A DNA stretch of 64,000 nt, taken from the NCBI GenBank assembly GCA_036346405.1, contig CM070554.1:46833058-46897057 (forward strand), read 5' to 3'. Position 1 is the stretch's first letter; each line of letters starts with the position of its first letter. The notes beneath the pieces were generated by a model that was not told the origin of the DNA, made no database searches, and worked only from the letters and a program-made list of their open reading frames with translations. The translations under genes and the position numbers were made by a program. Below are positions 24,529 to 35,697 of this stretch, piece after piece. This DNA is from Phyllostachys edulis. Taxonomy: Eukaryota; Streptophyta; Magnoliopsida; Poales; Poaceae.

Positions 24529-27500
24529 CTACTCTGGCAAAGGATATCTTATTTGCATATCCTCCATGACTTCTTCGGTGATCGGCTGCATTTCCGTCAT
24601 TAACTGCTTCGCTTCTGCTTCAGGGCAGGCGAAATTGTCTATGACGGGTTGCAGATTAAGGCTGGGGTCATGAGCTTTAAGTTTTGTTAAAACAAATCTT
24701 ATTCCCTCTTTGACCGCCACCTTTATCGAATCGAATTGTTTAGTCTTCAGAGTAGTCACCAACTCTTGCAAAGTTCCAACTTGATCACCAATGGCAGTCG
24801 AGTGGGCAATCATCGTGTCTTCACGAGGAGTGATTCTTTCAGCATGAAGCCCACCGAGTATATTGTTCAGAAGAGAAATGTTGCCTTGGAGGTTGACCTT
24901 CAAGGACTTCATTTCCTCCTGATTGCGAGTCGAAGCCTCGCGGAGTCGTTTTATTTCTACTGCTTGCTCTGAAAAGAATAAGACCAGTCAGAAAAGCGAC
25001 CTCGAAAGGAAAACAAAATCAATCACAGGTAAAGATTTGCTTACCAACTAGTTGAGAATCTAACTTATTGACTTCTTCATCGTGAGAGGCAGTGCTCTTT
25101 GTATAGCGTTCCTCCTACGATTGGACTTCTTGGTCTTTCTCTGAAAAAGAATAAGAGTTAGAGAAAGACTAGAAAGATCGTAAGCGGTTTTAAGTTCAGC
25201 AGATCGTAAGCGGTTTTAAGTTCAGCACTTACCGTTTATTCGTCCCTGCAACTTTTGGATTGTAGAGTTTGCCTCCTAAGCTTATTCAGGAGGTCTTTAT
25301 TCTTCTCATTTAGCTTTTTCGTCTCGGCTTTCTCAAAGTTGAGCGAATCAGCTAAGGTCTTCTCGTCACTCTTAAACCTACAGAGGAAAAGAGTTGACAT
25401 CATCATAAAACAAGCGGTCATAGAATTCGGACCCTTCTTCTTAGGCGGTAACGGCATCAGAAGCTTGACCTTGGGAGCTAAGAGGATCATCCACGACGAT
25501 TTCCTTCCCAGCACGGTGATCGAGTGCTTCACCCCCATGGCCGGACGCCTCCGCCGCTACCACTGCCACTTTCATCTCTGGCTCCATGACCACCTTAGTA
25601 ATCGTAGCCACTTCAGCAAAAATGGCACCCTCCACCACTCGGACGGCGGACGATCCTTCGACCACCACCACAGTCATTTCTCCAACTGTCGGGGAGGTGG
25701 CAGTGGGTTCTTTGGCAGGAACATCCTTGATGACTAAAGGAGCCAGGCTAAGATCATAAAAAAAGGGAAACACCTTAGATGGTAAAAAGTAAAAGGTAAA
25801 TGTTGTTCTTACACTTTTGCCTTTCTACTTACCTTTATGTGTCGGACTTAATCTTGAATTTGGAAGAAACCTTCCCCAAAGAAGATTTCTTCGACTTTTT
25901 CTCAACCACGTCTGGTCGAGAATCGAGTTGAGGAATGGCCACGACCACGTCTGGTCGTGGGTCTTGAGCGAGCACGACTGCTCCTTGGGCCTCTTGCCTC
26001 TCCGGATGGTCAAGACCTGTCTCGACCACCTCAAGGTCAGCACCATCCTCGACCACAGGTACTATTGGCAATAGTTTTCTTCACAAAAGACATAAAGCTC
26101 TTCTAGTTCTCCTTTTCTAGTCGCTTGACAAAGCCACGAGAGGCAGAAACTGCGAAAGTCTTATTGTCGTAATAAAAGGGTACCTTGGTCTTGGGGGCTT
26201 TGCGCTTGAGAGGCTCGAGCACTTCGACCTCCGCAACCTCTGCTGCAGAAGCCAAATCCGCAGCAAATTTTGCATAAGGCCTAGTCGGGTCAAAAGTGCT
26301 CGAGCTTGCGCCTCCCTTGTCGGTGACTTGCACGAGCCAACGCCTCTTGGCCAGGGGAGAATCAAACCACTCTCCCGCCGCGCCAACAACCATTAGCACG
26401 ACTTCTTCGTCGTCCTAACAGTTTTCCATGCCTACTTTCTGCAAGAATCAGAAAGAGAGATATTACAAAGCAGTCGTAAGTTTTTCTACGACAACCCCCT
26501 GGTCGTAAGCTTTTCTACGACCAGTACCTAGTCGTAAGTTCTTCCATGACTATAAGTTCCTAAAGATGAAATCAATTCTTGATTACCTTTAGACACTCTA
26601 TTTTGTCCTCTACGGATAGTTCCGCCAAAATCTGAGGAGCCACCATGTTCGGTGGCAGGGACTTCTCACAAATGAGTTTGACCCGAGCGTCAATCTCTTC
26701 CTGCGAGAGGCCTGCAGGAGCAAGTAAACTTTCAATAAGCTAAGTCTAAAATTAACAGAAAAAAGGCCAAGTCTAAAATTAATAGAAAAAAGGCTAAGGC
26801 TGGGAGTTTACTTACCTTCCTCATAGTCTCTAGTCAGGTCTTGCGGCCCCGAGTACCTCCACATGGGATAAGCCCTCTTCTTCAGAGGGCTAATGCGGTG
26901 CGTGATGAAATCCTTCACCATGTGCCATCCAGTAAGCCCCTCTTCCTTCAAGTCTTTGATGGCTTGAATGAAGGGGGCAATCCGACCAAAATCTTTGAGA
27001 GTTGAATCCCAAGTAGAGATCTTCTCGGCCAGCTTTCCAATGAAGGAGAGGCTATCTTCATTGGTTATCTCCCAATATAACCACCTCTTCTTCCATCCCG
27101 GCCACGATGACTGGGTGAACATCTGAGTATACTCCTTCGACTTCCCGTCATAGAGCTTCAGACTACAGCTACTGGTGACTCTGCTCAGCCTGGTCATTCC
27201 ACAGTAGTACTGGAACAACTCCAAGTCAAACGGAATCCCCAGGTAGGCCTCACAAAAGTACACGAACACACCCAACATCATGATGGAATTGGGAACAAGG
27301 TTCACCAACTCCACACCGAAGTGTTCGAGTACAAGGGTGAGGAAAGGATGAGCGAGCAACTGGAGGCCACACTCACAGAACGCTTGGAAGATAGGGATCT
27401 GCCCAATCTCCTCCAACGGCCAATGCTGCCCAGCAACTTCAATCCACTTCATGAACTGACTCGTCGGAATATTCTCGGCGGCGACCAAAGCTTTGATCTT

Positions 27501-27557
27501 GGTTGCATCCATCTCCGATTCGGCCCATTGGGAAGTGGCTCCAGCCATCTCTCTCAA
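24529..27557 (-). pseudogene. Antisense multi-exon gene of the Tat element (PF04195-like)
   Basis: Exon 1 (27557-26816) encodes a 247-residue segment beginning MREMAGATSQWAESEMDATK, of the type annotated as 'putative gypsy type transposon domain'. It ends at a GTAAGT donor. Exon 2 (26711-26587; acceptor CTCCTGCAG, donor GTAATC) joins in frame, and exon 3 starts at 26438 after TTGCAG. Exon 3 carries a TAG at 26415-26417. Further exon-like frames follow: an acidic/valine-rich stretch (25835-26071), another (25441-25773), a Lys/Glu-rich heptad segment (near 25236-25390), a short one ending at a GTAAGC donor (near 25040-25135) and a C-terminal coiled-coil-like segment (24912-24529, ending RYPLPE). 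The later exon joins are uncertain, with stops and shifts. The role of such antisense Tat genes is unknown. A TATA box lies upstream. Confidence 0.75.
26473..26550. repeat. Three 29-bp stem-loop units in an intron of the antisense gene
   Basis: Units at 26473, 26502 and 26531 share the 29-bp period and GTCGTAAG...CTACGAC core of the LTR array. They lie between exons 2 and 3 of the antisense gene, so they would be removed by splicing if that gene is expressed. Confidence 0.85.
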
Positions 27558-27690
27558 GGGTCGGGGATTTAGATTTGGAAAGATTTTAAGAGGATGCTTG
27601 ATTTGGTCAACGGCGGAGAGGGCGAGAGCTCAAAGAATAGTAGGAGTGATTGGGGGAAAAGTAAAAAAACTAAGTCTTACCCCCGGTAAG

Positions 27691-27698
27691 TATTTATA
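27691..27698 (-). promoter_or_regulatory. TATA box of antisense gene
   Basis: TATAAATA on the minus strand, about 135 bp upstream of the antisense start codon and preceded by GC-rich sequence. The position is suitable for a promoter independent of the LTR. Confidence 0.5.
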
Positions 27699-28133
27699 AC
27701 CGCACGCCTGAGTTAAAGACGTGGCGACCCAATGGTTGCCACCGCTTCGGGAACTACTCCAATAGACAGGTCTATGAGAGTCGATTCAGATTCTTAAATT
27801 TGTCTGCTCGAGAAAACTGAGCCTGTCTTCACACCTCAAGCGAAATTACCTTCTTGACCAAGTCATTTTCTAGTCAAGAGCAACAACAATCAAAAAGAAT
27901 TTCTCTTCTGATTACAGTACTGCGACTACTATGTGATCGTAAGATCTCCTACGACCACCTTGTAAGTCATAAGTCTCCCGACAACCTTCTTGACCAAGTC
28001 AATTTCTAGTCAAATGAAACACCAGTCGAAGAGTTTTTCCTTCGACAACCTCTCTACGACCAGCTAATGGTCGTAAAATCATCTATTGCTCCTTTCCCAT
28101 GTAAGTTATTTCCACTTGAAGCTGGGGGGTAGA
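27699..28133 (+). other. Tat 3' untranslated region and polypurine tract
   Basis: Non-coding. It holds diverged stem-loop units at about 27936 and 27966, a diverged half-unit near 28067, and ends in the polypurine tract GAAGCTGGGGGGTAGA directly before the 3' LTR, where plus-strand DNA synthesis would be primed. Confidence 0.75.
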
Positions 28134-28927
28134 TGACGAGGATATAATAATCCTCATTTAATTATTTATCTGTAATTCATATTATGGATAATAATAACGT
28201 CATATGGTTCTTAAGTATACCCCTTAATATTCATAAGGGAAAAGCTGGAGGTCGTAAGTCCTTCTACGACTACCCCATAGTCGTAAGTCCTTCTACGACT
28301 ACCCTATAGTCGTAAGTCTTTCTACGACTATGTCTTGATCATAAGCTCTTCTACGATCAGTTTATGGTCATAAGCTATTCTACGACCACCACCTAGTCGT
28401 AAGCTCTTCTACGACCAGTCTCTAGTCGATGTGGCTTATAGATATGTGGGCCTAATCAACCAGGGAATCTTTCGTACCATATTTAAAGATATGGGCAGTA
28501 GACTACACTGTTATTCTCTGGAATAATGGCACGATTTAACTCCCTGTCATGGTGCCAACTGCCTCGCAACGTGGGAACGTTACTACTCCCAAAATAATCT
28601 CCAGTAACGGCTCCATAATCTGGAACATTAAGGTGCCCTTTGAACTGGAAGAACAGCAGCACACTCCGAGTACTATAAAAGGCAAAATCATCAGAAGTAT
28701 CGGGGGAAGGAAAATCAAGAGCACAAGGAGCATCTTTCTAGTCTTTCTCTTGGTATTGTAATCCAGCATACTCAATACATACACACAGGAGTAGGGTTGT
28801 TATTCTCTGAGGAGAAGGCCCGAACCTGTATAAAAATCCCCGTGTCTCCTTCTCTACGTGATTTTGAGACTAGGGGAACCCCCAAATCAGACAATCTTTA
28901 CGTAAGTTTGGTTCTAAAACACCGACA
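28134..28927 (+). repeat. Tat element 3' LTR
   Basis: 794 bp, TGACGAGG...ACACCGACA, followed by the target-site copy TTACT. The stem-loop array is at 28251-28424 and the TATA box at 28674-28680. Most differences from the 5' LTR are transitions. Confidence 0.95.
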
Positions 28928-28932
28928 TTACT

Positions 28933-31114
28933 GTTACAGAAAATTTTGATATTAGAATTAAATTCAGAAAATAAATATTTTTTGCACTAAAAATTCATTT
29001 AACTTTGAAAATTCATATGAACTCCAAAAGAGATTAATCCAATTTTTTTGTTCATAACTCTTTACTCTCTTCCATGCCATGTAAATTTCATCTCCACCAC
29101 TTTTCTCAAAAAAATCACGAAAAGAATTAATTTCGGCTACAATAATCGATGCAAATTCTTTTGCATTTTCTCTCCCAGCAGATTTTCAGAAGGGCATAAA
29201 TCTCACATGCAAACTCCAAATCAAATGATTTTTATTTATAAATACATATAAAATCATACTATACCTTCTGTGTAATTTTAATGCATTTTGGATGAATTTG
29301 TATTTTTGATTATATTCGGCGTTATTCGTTCTTCTCGTTCGTTTGATAGATTTCAGAGATTAGATTGTCTATGAGAGTGATCCTCAGTAGCACCTAGACT
29401 ATCTCCAGCAAGGCAAGCAACCCCCCTTTGATCACGTTGATCCTATTATATTCAAAACTATTATCTTGTTTTTCAACTTTATGTATGCATGCTTTATTTG
29501 TCAAGTTATTTTGGCGATTAGAGATATCTAATCCAATTGCATGAATTCCCTAAAATTATTCATCCCCTACCACTAGCTTAAGTTAATATTCCCGCTAATG
29601 ATTAGTGCTCGGTGGATGTTATATGTTCTATTTATGCTTATTCAACGTGATACTTAGCAATGCTTAGCTTTTGGTAGATTGGGTGGTTGTCAACTTTGTC
29701 GATAACCTTGATCACATAAATCATTTTTATTATGCTATATCCAACACCCGGTGATGTCATAATTTGAAAATTAAAAGTACAAATAAAATAATTATGACTT
29801 GGGCAAGTGAAAGTTGATGTGTTGTTGGGTGTGTGGTGTGGTCATGCCTAGGTCAACAAGGACCAAACATCTTGTTTCACCAAAACCAAGCATTATTGCG
29901 TGCATCTACATGAGGGTATATGGGACCCCTCTTGACTTAGTACTTTGTTGTGCATTGACTCTGAGTGACAGGTGGTAGTTGATAGGGAGAGAAATGTTCT
30001 ATTGTTGTTGGGAATGTGGGTAGGATCCGAGTAGGTTTCCTCCCCTGAGGAGCATCGGTAGTTGCTGAGGCTTTATCGGTGATTTTGACACAACGTATGG
30101 GTCCTTCGTGGGAGCCCTGTCTGCACACACAAGGGCGGTTCACGGAGGGTTTCACCCATATGGGTGGCTCCAAGTTGATGCATTACATTGGAAAACGTCT
30201 CGTAGGACTTAGATCTGCCAGCATACCTTAGAAAGTGTGCTATATAGCTTGGCAAAGGAGTGGTCTGTCATATGGGTAAAGTTGTACAGCCCTGCAGGGT
30301 ATAATCTATTCGAATAGCCACGTTCTTGGTTATGGACACGCTTGGAATTGGACTTGCGAGAGTTAGACTCAACATTTTGGAATTTAAACTTAAAACTTGA
30401 TTGGGTGGTATTGAGAATGGGTTCTCATGCTATGTTTATGTGCTGCAAGGGCAGCCAGCTGTTGATGTTAGTTGTTGTCTAATATTAATTAGTCGCTATT
30501 ATTTGAAGTATTAAAAATGTTTGCTCACTTGCAATTTAAATCTACTACTTGTACTTCAAATGAAATATTGTTTTGTGCTTAAAATGAACCTTATAGCTTT
30601 CTCCATTGAGTAGAGCTTCCATGTAGCTATGTATAGGTTTGGTAAAGTCTTGCAGAGTACATTCGTGTACTCACTGTTGCTTTTATTTACTGATCTGAAC
30701 ATCAGGTGCTGAGATTGAATCGGGTAAGGAAAGATGCGCAAGAAACGTCAATTTACTAAGGTTTAACCCAGTCAGTTGCCTTACTAGTTATAGAAAGCCA
30801 TTGGGACCCTAATGCTGGTTAATTCATGGTTTTATTTCAGTTTATTCGTTGTTTTCCACTGCGTACTTGATATTTTATCATGCTATTTGGCCGGTCGGCC
30901 TTATGTATGAAAACTGAACCTTGTATGTTTATTATGTTGTAAATTATGAAGATTGCGGTATTGTAATAACTTGTATATGTCTTGATGTTTGTGAAGGTGT
31001 ATGTGTATCACTCCTGGGAGATACATAATACATCGAGAGCAGGAAATTTAATTTGTGATGCTAGAACCGTTGGAAAGGTTAAGCATTACAAGTTAAATCG
31101 CCTGGGAACTCACA
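28933..31114 (+). mobile_element. G0 gypsy 5' LTR, second segment
   Basis: Sequence between the Tat element and a primer-binding site at 31119. It has no credible gene. It is read as the downstream part of the LTR broken by the Tat insertion, because it ends in CTCACA four bases before the primer-binding site. The exact relation to 15276-16413 rests on context, since most of the matching part of the 3' LTR is not present in the window. Confidence 0.5.
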
Positions 31115-31118
31115 GGCT

Positions 31119-31130
31119 TGGTATCAGAGC
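31119..31130 (+). other. Primer-binding site of G0 element
   Basis: TGGTATCAGAGC, the standard initiator-tRNA-Met primer site of many plant LTR elements, placed just after an LTR-like end (CTCACA, 31109-31114). Confidence 0.85.
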
Positions 31131-33762
31131 CATACTGACTGTAGGTTAAAACCGTAGCAATGGACGTTGTTAGGATTTTGAGTTGCAAAGAGTATTTTTA
31201 AACTAGCAAAGATTTGGCAAAAATGCAAGTAATATAATTCCTTTCTTTCTTATCTATCCTAGCATCTAATTCTTACCTCACCATTCATTTGATTTGTGCA
31301 AAATAATTTTTCGCTATTGCTCGTCTCTCTTTTCCAACAATAGACACGCTAAGTATTCACCGGTAAGAGCAATGGTGAAAGGACGAGGAGACGTTGCCTT
31401 GTTGCGATATTAGGATTAAGATAGAGATTATTCTCAGATTATATACACCCTACTTATATTCATTAGCTTGTAGACGTTGGATTTTGTAGTGTGATCATTT
31501 GCTCTCTTTTGTTCTAAGTAGTTGCGTATCGCCTACGGGCAGCATGTATAGCAACTATATCAGAAAACTAATTGTGGTTTATTTGTATCTTGTGCTGGCC
31601 TTTGAGCTTTAGGACTCCCATTTGGATCCTGAGTTTCAAGGTTTTGGGATGGTTCAGTCATGATAGAAATTAAATTGCATAACCGCGGTCCATTTACTTA
31701 CCTTATGCTCATCCTTTCTCACCCCATCTTTTATGCACCAAAATGTTAAGGGGGGTAGAAGATACTTTAAATTATGTGTTAAACATCATCATTCATATAC
31801 TTTGATCGTGCATATAGTTTCTAAGTTAACTCAAGCATATCATTTTACTCAAGTTGTTAGCAAGAATCACAACTAAAAAGGATATATATAAATCAAGAAG
31901 CATAGTTAGTAGTTCATCTTGGTAATTAAAGCATGAAAATAACTAACATGTAGAAGTATAAATTCAAATCGCCTTTAATTCGCTTTATCTTAAAATTGTT
32001 AACCAAATTGGAATTTAACAACTTGCCTTGCTCATATAGATTCCTTGCATTTGGATGTCATGGATGTTGTAGCTCGATGTGCTAGATGTTTGTGGAGTTA
32101 AAGAAACATGTTTGCATTTTAATTGATGAAGTATGAACTTGTTGTCAATAAATTTTGGTGTAGCTTTATTTCAACTTTAATTAATATTAAAGAGATAAAC
32201 CTTGTTAAGGTTGCTTGTGCAGCCATGTATGTAAAGTAGGACCCTCTCTTGTTGTGATGCAGATTTTGGTGAGAATGAAAGAAATATGATCTAGTGTCAT
32301 TAGGTGGTCTCAAAAATCTTGAAATTATTCACATAAGAACCTGACGGTGTGTAGTTCACAAATACAATTTTTTCCATAATTTATTTGACTTGTTTTGCCC
32401 AGAAGATAACTCAAACACTTTACAGGGCTGTTCTGGCCAATTTTGAATTGGGAACTAATAGGAGGGTTTAAAATGCTAGAACCCAATTTTCTGGTGTTGA
32501 GTATCACCTAAGTAACATTCCAGAATTTTTCTAGAATTTTTTTAACTTAATTCCACTAGTGTTTGAGCCCTAGGCCCTGTTTCCTTGTCTGAATTGTTGT
32601 ACCAACCAAAACCTGAGAATAATGTGTAGGGTTAAGTTTCCTAGCATCCCAGAAACATCCCAGAAGTTTTCTAGAATTTTTATACCTAATTTAGTATTTT
32701 ACCTAGACTCAATTGCTCACAAGTAATCTTTAAACCAGAATATGAAATGAACTAGATGCTAGGCTTGGTTGTGTGTGAATTTTAAGATGAATGTACCAGC
32801 ATGTGTCGGCCTTACTGAGAGTTTATTCAAGTTGTCAAATTAATTGTTGATTGCTAGGTTAAGGACCAAGTCATGGTAGTGTGGATTCTTGTTGTTTGTC
32901 GATTCTTATGTTCACCTAATAAAAATGAATTTATTGTGTTGTATTATGATAGAATCATGTAAGCATGCATGTGAGCTTTTGCACTCTCACTAACCAAACC
33001 TAAAATTGTCATAAAGTTGATTGCATATATGCATCCTTTCATGCATTCATCCAGTACATTCCTCTCCAAGCTAGGCAAATAGAACTAGAGAAGCAAGGGT
33101 TAAGTGAGACTACCATAAACCTTGCTTTAACTTCTCTTCTCTGCACAAAATCCCGGTTTTGACGCTAGATTACCATTTAATCAGTCCTCCCGTTCTATTG
33201 ATCGATGCCTCTTTCAATCGACTGAATGGGGGCCATGTCTTCCTCCTTTCTAAAACCTAAAATTTCTGAGGAACCTTATTGGTTCCGGATCTGAGCCCTC
33301 TCTTTAGGTGGCCCCTTTCCCTCATAGGTAGTTGGTAGTCTTTCGTCCTACCATAGGATGATGTGGAGCTTGGTATGTTGGAAGTGCCTTTGAATCAAAA
33401 AAGGAAAGGTTAAACAAAGCAATGGAAAGGAAAATGTGTCAGCAACGCCATGTACTTTGTCAGGATCTCACAGCTCTTTCGTTGAAGAAAATCAAGATAG
33501 CAGATGGTGCATTTCGTTAGAGTTGAAAGAACCACCTAGGAAACACATGACAGAAGGATCATCAAAGTCCTTCGACAAAGCTTCCCACCATAGGACCTAA
33601 AACTTATGAAGAACCTCACTTGATTCGGATTTGAGTTCGGTTTGCGATGAAATCTGAAGTGTGACCCGGTGACCAAACCTAGCTAGGTTTGCCACAGCCT
33701 TTCGTTCCGACTTCCAAACTACCAGAATCTCAGAACGAGATTCTATTTAAGGGGGGTAGATT
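31131..33762 (+). mobile_element. G0 internal region, deleted and non-coding
   Basis: Only about 2.6 kb lies between the primer-binding site and the 3' LTR, with no gag or pol reading that I could recognise. The tract TTAAGGGGGGTAGA occurs twice, at 31746-31759 and at 33747-33760, and only the second abuts an LTR start. The duplicated tract suggests a rearranged or non-autonomous element. A short word around TCTAGAATTTTT recurs near 32530 and 32670. Confidence 0.6.
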
Positions 33763-34999
33763 TGTAACAACCCAAAATCCCTAAGTTGGATTAGCTAAGA
33801 ATCTAAGGTGCATTTGTGAAATTTTTGGACTTTTTAAAACTTTTTTGTGTAAACCATATGTTGAAAATCTTGTGGTTTTGAAGACTAGAATTTAAATCTA
33901 GAAATCCAATACTCCTCCAATTCAAAAGGTCAAATTGAATTTGGGCCAAAACTGAAAAGGTTTCAAGTATGGGAATGGTTATTTTGGAATTCAACTTAAA
34001 AACAGTAAAATCTCAAAGACTCCTAGAATGCTTGAGGTAATTTCAAAAGAACTCTCAAAATCGAACTTGAAAACATACTTTCTCTAGCTCAGAATTGCAA
34101 ATTGATTTTTATTTTTAAAATATAGTAGGACCCATAGCTGGGAACATTTTAGTTGGATTATGTCTTCTCTGTTATGTTTGTTTGAATTTTTCTGAAATTT
34201 TTGGAGGTTATTTGGTTCCCATTTAATTTGCTTGTTCAAATTTGAATTTGAATTTAAACTACAATCAAATCATATGAACAGTGTCTAAAAATATTTTTCC
34301 TAGGTGTTGGAACACCTAAGAAGCTCACCTAAAAAATTTCATAATTTTTAGAATCAATTTGCTATTTTTAAACGGCTAGTCAAAGTAGTGAATCAAAAGT
34401 CAAACAACTAAATAAGGAACTTAAAATAATTCTAGAGAAAAATATGATACACAAAAAACCCTGCAAAAACTGTACAAGAATCTTCTCTGGGTCCTCTGCC
34501 TCCCATAAAATTTTCATGAATTTTGGAGTTAGGCAGCTATGCTTAAAAATTCACTAAACTCCCTCTATTGTTTTATAACATTTGGAAAACCTTTTTCACT
34601 CCCTTCTTTCACTAACAAGCATCTTCCTTCACGGCACCATGCTAGTGCTGGCTGCCATGGCTATGCGGCCGTGAGCTCACGCCAATGCAGTAAGCCCCGC
34701 CTACCGTTTTGGCCGGTCGCCCGCGGATTCGTTCACGGTCTCGCCCACACAGTCACGTTCCCCCGCATGCGCGCCACGCGCCTACGCTCGTCACGCTCGC
34801 CCGAGCGTTGCCCATGCCGCTGTCCCGTTCGGCCGTCAATGCCATCGCTGCCACCACCGAGTCCTCTACCCATTCCGCCTATTTAAGGATTGCATTGAGC
34901 TCGCTTGACCTCCCTTTGCCCCGGCCTCCTCTCCATCCCTCCCCATCTCTTCTCTAGAGCTCGAACCAAGCTCTAAAACAAAAGGCCACGGCCACGCCG
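33763..34999 (+). repeat. G0 gypsy 3' LTR, first segment
   Basis: It starts TGTAACAACCC after a polypurine tract (33747-33760). The part from 34615 matches 15281-15715, including TATTTAAGG at 34880-34888 and a CT-rich leader. Open frames in the GC-rich part are not supported. It is interrupted after 34999 by S1 and resumes at 57818. Confidence 0.75.
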
Positions 35000-35312
35000 T
35001 GTCGAACCCCAAATTTGGAATTTGGAATCCACTGTGTTAAACTGTGCCATTCTCTGGATCAATAGATAGCACATATAGATACATTCTTGAACCATTCCCA
35101 TAACCATGTAAGCTTGAAATAGACCTACGGTCAAGTCCATAGTTACGACCATTCTTGGTCATAAAAGGAAATCTGGGGAGGTCTTGAAGAAGTCCTAAAG
35201 GTCTTGGAGAAGTCATGGGGAGGTCCTGGAGTTGTCCCGAGGAGATCCTGGGGAGGTCTTGAAGAGGTCCTGGAGAAGTCCTGAAGAAGTCCTGGGGAGG
35301 TCCTAGAGGGAG

Positions 35313-35697
35313 GTTCTAAGGAGGTCCTGGGGAGCGGTCCTGGAGAGGTTCCTAGGAGGTTCTGAGAAGTGGTCCTGGAGAGGTTCCGAGGAGGTCCTGA
35401 GGAGTGGTCCTGGAGAGATTCTGAGGAGGTCCTGAGGAGTGGTCCTAGAGAGGTTCCTTGGAGGTTCTGAGGAGTGGTCCTAGAGAGGTTCCGAGGAGGT
35501 CCTGGGGAGCGGTCCTGGAGAGGTTCCTAGGAGGTCTTGAGGAGTGGTCCTGGAGAGGTTCCGAGGAGGTCCTGAGGAGTGGTCCTGGAGAGGTTCTGAG
35601 GAGGTCCTAGAGAGTGGTCCTGGAGAGGTTTCGAGGTGGTCCTGAGGAGTGGTCATGGAGAGGTTCCGAGGAGGTCCTGAGGAGTGGTCCTGGAGAT
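35313..35697. repeat. 35-bp minisatellite in S1
   Basis: About eleven units of 35 bp in the pattern GAGGTCCTGAGGAGTGGTCC plus TGGAGAGGTTCCGAG, with scattered substitutions. Irregular shorter relatives precede it from about 35170. The period is not a multiple of three, and the long minus-strand frame across it is an artefact of the repeat. Confidence 0.9.

Larger units (their letters stand above)
16414..28927 (+). mobile_element. Complete Tat-lineage Ty3/gypsy retrotransposon
   Basis: A 12.5-kb element with two 794-bp LTRs (TGAYGAGG...ACACCGACA), a TTACT target-site duplication (16409-16413 and 28928-28932), a primer-binding site, a polypurine tract, gag-pol on plus, and a long spacer after pol that carries an antisense multi-exon gene. 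Long post-integrase spacers with extra or antisense ORFs are typical of the Tat lineage (Grande, RIRE2 and Retand relatives). By eye the LTRs differ at about 38 of 794 sites without indels (roughly 5%), so insertion is not very recent. The element sits inside the putative 5' LTR of G0. Confidence 0.92.

Noticed and set aside
31119..31130. TGGTATCAGAGC as part of a tRNA gene
   Set aside because: It lies four bases after an LTR-like end and no cloverleaf surrounds it. It is a primer-binding site.
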